Assembly (NCBI RefSeq): GCF_000003195.3
Contig: NC_012879.2
Coordinates: 36,573,596 to 36,637,595 of the forward strand
DNA from: Sorghum bicolor
Lineage: Eukaryota; Streptophyta; Magnoliopsida; Poales; Poaceae
DNA length: 64,000 nt
Direction: 5' to 3'
Position 1 is the stretch's first letter. Each line of letters starts with the position of its first letter. Below are positions 55,272-64,000 of this stretch, piece by piece. The position numbers were made by a program, and so were the translations under genes. The notes below the pieces were generated by a model that was not told the origin of the DNA, searched no databases, and saw only the letters and a program-made list of their open reading frames with translations.

Positions 55272-58126
55272 ACCAGTGCTCCATCTCCCGGTCAGCCCGC
55301 GCCTTAACGCCGCGGATGAGGCCCTCGATGGTCTTGAGGGAGCCCCCATGGCGCAGGAACAGGTCGACGAGGCATGGGAACCGTCCGTCGTCGTCCACCG
55401 TCTTCCAGGTTCCATCCTTGGTCCCCGATGCCCCAATTTCATCCTCCTCGGAAGGAAAGCGGTCCTCCCACGCCCGACGTTCCCGGAGGAACCCTGGGGC
55501 GATCCCGTCCATGCCGTAAATTGTCCTCTTGATATCGGACTCGGGGTCGGGGGGGCGTGCGCTTCAGGCAGGCGAGCGCCACCACTCCATCCGCTTGCCC
55601 CGGCTCTGCCCGGATCGCGGCAGGTGCCCCCGGGAGGAGCCACGCCGGGGTTGGGGGGCCGTACACCAGCAGGTCCTCCTCCTCGCCGAGCTCTTGCGGC
55701 TCCGGTGGCACTGGCTGGGCCGAACCTTGGGGCGGAGGGTCGAGCGGTCCCTCCTCTTGGCCCGCCTGCTGCTGCTGCAGTTGCTGCTGCGGTGGTTGCT
55801 GCGGTTGCTCCTGCGGTTGTTGCTGTTGCTGCTGCTGCTGTTGCTGCTGCTGCTGTTGTTGTTGCTGCTGTTGCTGTGCCTCATGCTCCTGTGGCTGCCG
55901 TGCCGCCTCGCGCTCCCGCTGTTCATCCTCCTCCCTCTTCTTTTTCTGCTCCTCGAGGGTACGGAGGCCGGCGGGCCAGGGAGTTGACCCCACGACACGA
56001 GGGCTCGACGCTTCCTCCTCCATAGGGCGGGCACCCCCAGACGCTCTGTCACCATCAGACGTGTCGCTGATGATGATAGGTTCCCCCTCGACCCCCAATC
56101 GAGGGGGCTCGGGGGCTCCCTCTGACGCTTGCGTCTGGGACGCCTCGCCACAAGTCGGCGGCGACGAGGCAGGCACGGGACGAGACGGAGCCCTCTCGAC
56201 GCCGGCTGGAGGTTGGGAACTGGAGGAGCCTACAAAACAAAGGGTAAAAAGGTCAGACGCTATAATAACCGACACAAGAACATCGCAAGGCCCAGAAATA
56301 AACTACGAACCTGGTTCCTTGGAGGCGGCGCCCGTTTTGAGCCTCTTTGCCATGGATGGCTGGGCCTGCTCGAGGGTCCACTTTAGCCTGAGAAAAGATC
56401 GGTATATGAGCAAACGCAGAGGAACAGGAAGACAAAGGCCACAGCATCGAGAAGGCTTACCCCACAGGGAGAACAGCTCGCCTCCCTCCGCCCCGACCGG
56501 TGGGCCTCGAGCCATCCCGCGTCAGGGCTCCAGGCCCCTCGAGGGCAGGCGCTAGCCTAGGTGCGTCAGTTCCCGCCTGACAGGCGCCGGGACTGGCGCT
56601 CCTAAGGCCGACCTCTCCTTTCTCGGAGGCCGCTGCGCGACCACGGGTCAGTGGCCCCGTCGCTTGGGGCCTGGCATGACCGCTCTCCCTGAGCGCCGGG
56701 GGAGGGCGCGGCACGACTTGGCTGACCTTGGGCGCGGGAGGGGTATCGGCGCGAGGACGGTAGGATCCGCCTGGGCCCCCCGTCAGAGCTTCCGCCCGAG
56801 GAGCGTCGACGTCGCCTTGAGATGGACCCCCGAGGATCCGGTCAAGACGAGACGCCATCCCCTCGGAGTCCTCACTGTCCTCGTCATCGTCGTCATCTTT
56901 CTCGCTGGGGGACTCTTCCTCAGGCTCTCCCCTCTGCCTGGACTTGGACCAGCGCGCCGCTAAGGCTTGCCGGTCGAGGTTTTTCTTCTTCTCCCCCTTC
57001 TTCTTAGAGTCCTTGACGGACTTCGACTTTTCGGCGGACCGGCGCCGCGCGTCGCGGTCGACTTTGTCCTCCCTCACCGGGGGCCTCGAGGATCGAACGT
57101 CGATCCGCCCCTACCACCGTAAAAAGTAGACTTAGGAAAAGGGGGTGGAAAAGGAACCCAGAGTCAAGGCTACCCACGAGGAAGAAAACATACCAGATCG
57201 ACCGAGCCTTCATCAGGCCTCATGGGGAAGCCGTTGACATGCTGCGACTTGAAGTCGCCGGCGATGGCCGCCCTGACCCGGGCGGCGACTTCATCGTCCG
57301 CCAGAGCTACGTTGGACATCCGGCAAGCTTCGAGATCCTGGGACGAGACGCCCGGCCCCATTTTGTCCATCCTCAACGGCCGAGACATCAGGGGAAGGAC
57401 CCTCCGACGATGGACGGCAGAGAGGACGAGAGCGGCGGACAAGCCCTCCAGGCGCAGCTTCTTCATGGCATCGAGGAGGGGGTCGAGCCGCGACTGGTGC
57501 TCTTGGACGACGCCATACGTCCAGTTGTCTGGGCGCTCCGAGATCAGGCGGCCCGTGTAGGCGGGGAAGAGACCGTCGTCGTTTCTCAGATAGAACCACT
57601 GGGAGTCCCATCCAGCATGGTTCGACGATAGCCCCACCGGGATGTACTCGCGCGGCCTTTCCGTCTTCTTCGTCTTCAACACCAGGTTGAGGCATCCGGC
57701 CCGCACGGGTTTCCTCACGCGGGTGGTTCCGGTGGGGGCGTTGAAAAGTTCGCCCCTGTAGAGGTGGAGCCATAGATCCCAATGGGGCATCATCCCCAGA
57801 TAGCCCTCACACACCGCGACGAAGACCGCCGCGACGGTGATGGCGTTCGGGGAAAAATGCTGGAGCTCCACTCCATAGTGGAAGCAGAGGGCCCGCATAA
57901 AGCGACTCGGGGGAGCACCCAAGCCATGGCGGTGGAACTTGGCGAATGACACCACATAGCCCTCGGGTGGCTGGGGCTCCCTGTGACTCGCCGGCGGCGC
58001 GTTCCACTCCGGCGAAGACTGCGAAGTGCGGCGGCGCAAGAGCCCTTCATTCTCGAGCTCTAGCAGACGGCGGTTCGTCATCAACGACGGACGCCAGTCG
58101 TCGGCGGCAACAAGCCTCACAGGCAT
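55272..58126 (-). pseudogene. TatP antisense gene, 5' part (exons 1-4)
   Basis: Minus strand: exon 1 58126-57194 (933 bases, open, same length as TatM), exon 2 57110-56461 (650), exon 3 56387-56311 (77), exon 4 from 56229 to the solo LTR at 55272. All introns are GT-AG. Exon 4 has an extra C in a C7 run (minus strand, 55555-55549) that shifts the frame just before the YGMDGIAPGF block, and a longer Gln tract than TatM. The N-terminal Transposase_28-like region is complete. The frameshift and the two insertions make this a pseudogene. Confidence 0.85.
55766..55880 (-). repeat. CAG/CAA trinucleotide tract (poly-Gln) in TatP antisense exon 4
   Basis: On the minus strand a run of CAG and CAA codons encodes a nearly pure Gln tract. 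The TatM equivalent (10391-10495) is shorter and interrupted by Glu, Pro and Leu codons. Such runs change length by slippage. Confidence 0.8.
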
Positions 58127-59046
58127 CTTGGTTGGAAGGATGGTGGATTCACTACCGCTCGAGGGGGTGCACGCGCGCTTGGAGGAAGCAAGAGAGCGAA
58201 GGCAGCGAGAAGACGAAGGCGAGAGGACAGAAGGGGAAAGAAAGGATGGAGCAACGCCACGACGTATTTATAGACAGCGGCCAACCAACGGATAGATCCG
58301 ATAAATGAGGTAACTCCCCCCATAAATGCGCCGTCTAACGGTCCTTTCTCTCCTCACAGGCCGGACGCCCCGAATTCCCCGCCGATACAGTGTCGCAACG
58401 TCACTTACCTCAAAAGGTGCGCCCAACGGGCAGAAAGACGAACCGGCACGGCAGCTTCCTCACTTCGTAAGCCAAGGTATGCGCTCACGATAGTCTCGAG
58501 AGGTCGATGGCTGGCCCGTCGAAAGGGTTCGACAGCCGATCTCGAGCACCAAGAGTCAGGGATCCCCAGCGAGTGGTCGAAAATCGAGGCCCGCCTCGAG
58601 GATTCGCTGGCGATGTCCAAGGTAGGGTCGAGACAGTCGAGAGGAATCCCCCCGAAGGGAGGCATCGAGCCGCTGGACTCTATCGAATGAGACCGGTATC
58701 CCCGACCACGTCGACCCTGCTTTATGAGGACGCCTCCGGGCTACAGCTGACCCCCTCGAAAGGGGCACAGGTTCTCACTTGGACTACCCGCTAGGAACTC
58801 GATCTGGGGTGGAAGACACTCGCTCTATCGAGAGTACGTCGAAACCTCCACGCAAGGCAAAGCCGAACAGAACCTTCCACCACGGGTGTTGACAGCGTTT
58901 CTGCAAATTTGGCAAAATAACCCTCGAAGGAGTTAAATACTCCCTCGAGGGCTCGGGGGCTACCCCCGCGTGGTCGCTCGCGCGCCCCCGTGGAAGCTCG
59001 ATCGTAAAAACGAAAGTCTCCACTCGAGCGCCAGCGCTCGAATGAA
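58127..59046 (-). promoter_or_regulatory. Promoter and leader region of the TatP antisense gene
   Basis: About 920 bases between the antisense ATG and the polypurine tract, collinear with 7344-8161 of TatM. It contains TATAAATA at 58272-58265. Open frames within it do not match across the copies, so no other gene is called. Confidence 0.6.
58265..58272 (-). promoter_or_regulatory. TATA box of the TatP antisense gene
   Basis: TATAAATA on the minus strand, about 140 bases before the ATG at 58126, as in TatM. Confidence 0.7.
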
Positions 59047-59060
59047 GACTCGGGGGCTAC
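59047..59060 (+). other. TatP polypurine tract
   Basis: GACTCGGGGGCTAC abuts the 3' LTR start at 59061; the same tract is found in TatM. Confidence 0.75.
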
Positions 59061-60073
59061 TGTCGAGGGTATCAACAAGGGGTACCCTCACCAATGCGTA
59101 TAACAAGACCATCCGTACACACGCGCGACCATCGACGGCCGCGGCCTCGAAGACGGAAATAGCGTCGAGCGAATCGGTCAGGGCTCGAGCGACAACTGCC
59201 GTCGAATACGGAAGCGGGCTCGAGCGAACTGAGAGGCGTCGAGCGCAAGGACACTGTCCGCCGCCTGACGCGCGCACGAGAGCCAGGGCATTTAATGCAC
59301 CTGACGCTTCCCCACCTAACACACGGGTCACGGGAGGCGTGATGGGGAACAAGCTTATGTCCCATCGTTCTTTTTGCAGCCTTCCCACCGAACGACCCAG
59401 GGCGTGTCAGGATGCAGGAAACAAGGATGGAACGTCTAATCGGGACCCCCTCGAGACACCCAAAGTCAGCGCTCCAGATATCAACAAATTACACGGCGTC
59501 CGACCCTCGACCGAACAGGGACCCTTCCTAGGGACGAGTTGGGCGTCGACTGACAACACCACAACTACCCCGCCGGATCTGCCGCCATACCGTACAAGCG
59601 TGCGACCTCAGAACCAGCGCGAGGCGGCGGGCAGGGCAGAACGCAGAAGCACGCGTAATCATCACCGGGCTATCAAGATGGGACGGCTCGAGGCCATGTC
59701 GTACGGAAGCCTCGAGTAGGTCAGCGCTCCATGCGGCTATCGACCCCTACTCTAACATCTACGCATGTACCCTAGGTCTCTCCTTGGAGCTATAAAAGGA
59801 GAGACTCAGGAATAGATCAGGGGAGGATCACGACACAAGACCACGCTCATACGTAGTAGAGCTCCACACTTCATACCACGCTTGTATTCGCCCCTGTACA
59901 AGCAGTTAGGTGCAAGATAATACAAACTCTCTCTCCCCCCCGCTAGACGTAGGGCCTTCTCTTGCCCGAACCAGGATAAATCCCTGTGTCTTCTTGCATC
60001 ACCATCCGGGAAATGGAGCACGCATACAAATTTACCCATTGGTGTGACCCCCCCCCGGGGGAAAACACCGACA
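59061..60073 (+). repeat. TatP 3' LTR
   Basis: 1013 bases, TGTCGAGG to CACCGACA, followed by GTTGG at 60074-60078. It carries TATAAAAG at 59791-59798. Confidence 0.93.
59791..59798 (+). promoter_or_regulatory. TATA box of the TatP 3' LTR
   Basis: TATAAAAG, the intact form of the box that reads TATAACAG in the 5' LTR at 30857. Confidence 0.6.
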
Positions 60074-60078
60074 GTTGG

Positions 60079-60318
60079 CACCTTGATGGTGGTCTTCGTC
60101 TTGGATGATGATCCTTTGAGGAGTAGGGGTTGTGGTGGTGCGGTGAGAACTAGTTGAGCATGGTAAGATTGGGCGGAGCTGCGTTGGCGTAATGGCATGG
60201 CTTCTAGCTGTCGCTCTGTGTTGGCCGGGACGAGAGCACGGGCATCGGGGTCTTCCACAGGCTCCATGTTGAGGTTGAAGGGGACGACTTCCCAATCATC
60301 ATGGTACTTCTCGGCCAT
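60079..60318 (-). CDS. AthD extra ORF, 5' part
   Basis: Starts with the ATG at 60318 (MAEKYHDDWEVV) and runs 80 codons to the TatP insertion; the frame resumes at 30126. The start is supported by being the first in-frame ATG after the pol 3' end, 377 bases downstream of the pol stop. The product is hydrophilic with a Ser/Lys/Thr-rich patch near the junction. It is not recognised. Confidence 0.55.
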
Positions 60319-60694
60319 AGGAGCAGCAAGGAACTAATCAAGCTCAAATTGAAGGAGAGAAGGCTTGGTGGCTTATTGTTTGAAAACTGAGGTCAGGGGT
60401 CTGTTTATATAGGGGTCAAAAAGTGCCTCTATGGGTTGTTCGGGTTTCTCCTGTCGATGTGCGTGCGAAACTTTCCATCGGAGGGATTATTCGGATTACA
60501 TAAGTGCATTTTCCATAACAGATAAAATCGGGACCGAGGGGGAACAGGAGCTGGGCGCCCGCCCACCTCAGCTCGGCGCCCGCCCTCTCTCTGGCCCCTC
60601 TGTGGGCCCACTTTCTCGAGCGCGTTTCTAGATACGAAATTATTTAGAAAAATATATATTTGACCCAAAAACATCAGACTAAAAAGGTCGGGCT
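60319..60694 (-). other. AthD spacer between pol and the extra ORF
   Basis: 376 bases. It includes a GC-rich patch at about 60550-60610 with two GGCGCCCGCC motifs, the same motif found in the AthD and AthE LTRs. No gene is seen. Confidence 0.5.
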
Positions 60695-63600
60695 CTAATT
60701 CTCCATGGGAAGGTAAAAATGGACTACGTCTATTTCTTCTAATTCTTCATTGGGCTCTAAAAATAATTTAAGACGTTGACCATTTACCTTGAATAACGTA
60801 CCATCGCTATTTTGAAGTGTGATAGCTCTGTGGGATGATTAATTACCTTGAATGGTCCTTCCCATTTGCTCCGGAGTTTTCCATGCCCGAAAAGCTTTAC
60901 AATGGAATTAAAAAGTAAAACCTTATCTCCGGGTGTGAACTCCTTCTTCTTGATTCTCTTGTCATGCCACCTTTTGACTCTTTCTTTGTAGATCTTTGAG
61001 TTGTGATATGCCTTCTCTCGTCATTCTTCCAATTTTGATAGTTGCATTCTTCTATAATCTCCAGCAACATCTAGGTCCATATTCCATCTCTTTATGGCCC
61101 AGTGTGCTTTGAACTCTAGTTCAACAGGTAGATGGCAAGTCTTCCCGTACACCAATTGGTATGGGGACATTCCAATTGGGGTCTTGTATGCTGTCCGGTT
61201 CGCCCAGAGTGCATCGGGTAACTTGTCTTTCCACGCCGTTCCCATTTCATTTACTGTCTTCTGAAGAATATTCTTGATTTGTTTGTTGGAAGTCTCTGCT
61301 TGGCCACTTGTTTGAGGATGATAGGGGGTAGCGACGTTGTGACGGATTCCATGTTTTGCTAGATATTGCTTGAAGCGTTTGTCGATGAAGTGTGCTCCTC
61401 CATCACTTATCACTACTCTGGGGACCCCAAATCTTGGAAATATAATTTCTTCAAACATCCTCTTTGAACTGAAGTTGTCGGCATGCTTGCAAGGTAATGC
61501 TTCTACCCACTTGGAGACATAGTCATCCGCCACCAAGATGTACTTGCACTTCTTCGATGGAGGAAATGGACCCATGTAGTCTATTCCCCAGACATCAAAG
61601 ATCTCAATCTGAAGGTTGTTGGTGAGTGGCATTGCATCCCTTGTATTTATGTTTCCGTGTCTTTGACATGGCCCACATCTTCTGATATATTGCTTCGTGT
61701 CTTCATACATTGTAGGCCAATAGAATCCACACTGCCAGATCTTTGAATGTGTACGGAATGCTCCATAGTGACCTCCATATGGTGATGAATGACATCTGTC
61801 AATGATCTTCCATCCTTCCTCAGTGGTCACACATCTCCTGAGTAAGCCATCAGAGCATACTCGGAAGAGGTATGTCTCATCCCATATATGTGAACGACTT
61901 TCTTGAATAAGCTTCTTCTTGTTTGCTCCTGGTGGTACATACCCTGAAACCATAAAATTAACAATATCTGCATACCAGGGGTCAGACCTGTTAATCCCAT
62001 AGAGCATGTCGTCCCGGAGTGAATCATTGATGGGGGTTTCCTGTGGACTCTTAAAATACATTCTAGACAAGTGATTAGCAACAGAATTTTCTACTCCCTT
62101 TTTATCTTTTATTTCTAAATCAAATTCTTGGAGTAATAAGATCCATCTAATCAGGCAAGGTTTAGCATCTTTTTTAGTGAACAAATATTTTAGTGCAGCA
62201 TGATCAGTGTAAACAATTATTTTAGCTCCAACTAAATAAGATCTAAATTTATCAATGGCAAAGACAACAGCCAGAAGCTCTTTTTCAGTGGTTGCATAGT
62301 TAAGTTGAGCTCCTGTCAAAGTTTTACTGGCATAAGCAATTGCATGATGCTTCTTTTCTTTAGTTTGTCCCAATACTGCCCCCACAGCATAATCACTAGC
62401 ATCACACATAATTTCAAAAGGCAACGACCAATCAGGGGGTTGAATGATTGGTGCAGAGATGAGTGCTTTCTTTAATAAATTGAAAGATGTTAGACATGCA
62501 TCATCAAATTCAAAAGGAGCATCCTTGGCTAGCAAAAGAGTAAGTGGTCTAGCAATAAATGAAAAATCTTTTATGAATCTACGATAAAAACTAGCATGGC
62601 CAAGAAAGCTTCGAATTCCTTTTATATTCACAGGTGGAGGTAGTTGTTCAATTACTTCAATTTTAGCTTTATCTACCTCAATACCTCTTTCAGACACTAA
62701 GTGTCCCAGCACTATTCCCTCCCTAACCATAAAATGACATTTTTCCCAATTAAGGATTAAGTGCTTTTCTTCACATCTTTGCAAAACCTTGTCTAAGTTT
62801 TCAAGACAACTATCAAAAGTTTTTCCATAACTAGAGAAATCATCCATGAAAACTTCCATAATCTCTTCAATCATATCAGAAAATATAGACATCATGCATC
62901 TTTGAAAAGAAGCTGGTGCATTACATAACCCAAAAGACATTCTACGGTAAGCATAAGTTCCATATGGGCATGTAAAAGTGGTTTTGCTTTGATCATCAGG
63001 ATGGATCGGGATTTGGTGATACCCTGAATATCCATCTAAGAAATAGAAGAACGAATGGTTTGCTAACCGCTCTAGCATCTCATCTATGAAAGGTAAAGGA
63101 AAGTGATCCTTTCTCGTGGCTTTGTTTAGTTTTCTATAGTCTATGCACATCCGCCAACCTGTGACGGTGCGTTGCGGAATTAGCTCGTTCTTTTCATTCA
63201 TAATAACAGTCATGCCTCCCTTTTTAGGCACAACTTGAACTGGGCTCACCCACTCACTGTGCGGCACAGGATATATAATCCCTGCATGCAGCAACTTTAT
63301 AACTTCCTTTTTAACTACCTCTCTCATAGTATTATTAAGTCTACGTTGGGGTTCTCGAGAGGGTGAAACAGAAGGATCTGTTGGAATACGATGGATACAA
63401 ATCATAGGACTGATTCCTGTAAGATCTTGGAGTGAGTAGCCGAACACTGAGTGATGTTTCTCAAGAATGGTCATTAATCGCAGAGTTTGCTCCTGAGTAA
63501 GTATATCACTAATGATCACATGAAACTCTGGATTATTGTTTAGGAATGCATATGTACGACTGGGTGGTAATGTTTTAAGCTCTATGGGAGTTCTAGCCGT

Positions 63601-64000
63601 TTTTGCAAACTCGTCTAAGGGTTCAGGTTCAGATTGTTCAACTTCTTCTTCTATGAAGAAAGGAGCTTTGTCTTCTAAGTCTGGTTCGTCTAAAAGCTCT
63701 ATAGTTGTCGCCTTTACCTCCTCCATAGAATCAGGCAAAAGATATGACTCGGCCTTATTATTTAAGGAGTGTGAAATTGTTATTGGAAAATTTAAAAGTT
63801 TTTCCAAAAGAAATGTGTAGCTTTCCAGTATGACCTTCGTAAAGGAGTCTTCTAAAAGGTTGTCCTATCAACAGGTCGAAGTCTCATGTATCAAAGATAT
63901 AGAAGTTCAAATGAACCATGGAGCCTTCTACCATAAGGGGTAGGACATTTATAATTCCAAGACTGGGGACTAATCGTCCCGAATATTCCTTTATGACCTT
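60695..64000 (-). pseudogene. pol: AthD pol (protease end, RT, RNase H, integrase), partial and broken
   Basis: The frame enters from beyond the window. In 64000-63810 the end of the aspartic protease is readable but holds an in-frame TGA where Trp is expected. From 63807 the frame is open for 928 codons to a TGA at 61023-61021. RT has [25 protein letters not shown] and FMDDFS (Athila type, near residue 321); RNase H has [14 protein letters not shown] and [11 protein letters not shown]; integrase has [20 protein letters not shown] and [11 protein letters not shown]. After the TGA the same frame gives the integrase C-terminal block ([23 protein letters not shown]), then a frameshift near 60825, and the end comes at the TAG at 60697-60695. 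The motifs and the following extra ORF indicate Athila. Confidence 0.9.

Larger units (their letters stand above)
30127..60073 (+). mobile_element. TatP: full-length Tat gypsy element, plus strand
   Basis: LTRs at 30127-31136 and 59061-60073, flanked by GTTGG at 30122-30126 and 60074-60078. Without CopS and the Tekay solo LTR it is about 14.3 kb, the same as TatM and with the same order: primer site, gag-pro, TAG, pol, antisense gene, polypurine tract. About 20 LTR differences were seen (near 2 percent). Gag and pol each have one internal stop. The antisense gene has one frameshift and both nested insertions. Confidence 0.93.
26875..64000 (-). mobile_element. AthD: Athila element on the minus strand, continues past the window
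   Basis: Read on the minus strand: pol (from beyond 64000 to 60695), a 209-codon extra ORF (60318-60079 and 30126-29737), an AT-rich spacer, polypurine tract and 3' LTR (28446-27212), followed by a partial repeat of the LTR end. TatP (30127-60073) sits inside the extra ORF. Gag and the 5' LTR are outside the window. AthD inserted into TatO gag at 26874/26875. The lineage call rests on the pol motifs and the order of parts. Confidence 0.85.

Noticed and set aside
55557..56555. A 332-codon plus-strand frame rich in Cys, Gly and Arg
   Set aside because: It is the opposite strand of antisense exon 4 and the CAG tract; the Cys runs are the complement of Gln codons and no domain is present.

Overview
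The window is plant nuclear DNA, almost certainly from a grass (Poaceae, probably a panicoid). I see no host gene, tRNA, rRNA or CRISPR array. Almost every base belongs to LTR retrotransposons inserted into one another. They represent four groups: Ty3/gypsy Tat (RIRE2/cinful-zeon-like, LTRs about 1 kb), Ty3/gypsy Tekay/Del (LTRs over 4 kb, initiator-Met-type primer site), Ty3/gypsy Athila, and Ty1/copia SIRE/Maximus-like. Family names rest on protein motifs, primer sites and LTR ends read by eye. Names used below: TatF (fragment), TatO (old, broken), TatM (minus strand, near intact), TatP (plus strand), AthE and AthD (Athila), CopS (copia).

Layout. 1-952 is the 3' part of a Tekay 5' LTR, followed by its primer site and leader to about 1857. 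1858-3012 is a TatF remnant with the start of its 3' LTR. 3013-4637 is an Athila LTR and leader (AthE, minus strand). 4638-26874 is TatO, whose 5' LTR is split by a minus-strand Tekay solo LTR (5080-23676, TSD CGAGG). That solo LTR is itself split by full-length TatM (6282-20491, TSD CCTGG/CCCGG). TatO stops at 26875, where AthD (minus strand) starts and runs past the window end. AthD holds TatP (30127-60073, TSD GTTGG). TatP holds CopS (39092-49465, TSD CCGGG) and a plus-strand Tekay solo LTR (49995-55271, TSD ACCAG).

The most interesting content is a gene carried by the Tat elements on the strand opposite to gag-pol, between pol and the 3' LTR. In TatM it is open through six exons joined by GT-AG introns (8162-12451), has a TATA box 140 bp before its ATG, and predicts a protein of about 1298 residues. 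The TatP copy has matching exon boundaries but is broken by CopS, the solo LTR and one frameshift. TatF keeps its TATA box and first codons. Antisense ORFs are known in the Tat lineage, but this exon structure is clear enough to test. Both full Tat elements also keep an in-frame TAG between gag-pro and pol, and the copia element has two in-frame stops between gag and pol.

LTR-pair differences counted by eye (roughly 7 in CopS, 15 in TatM, 20 in TatP) agree with CopS being younger than its host TatP. Most lesions in coding regions are single stops, several of C-to-T type, or single-base changes in C or G runs.
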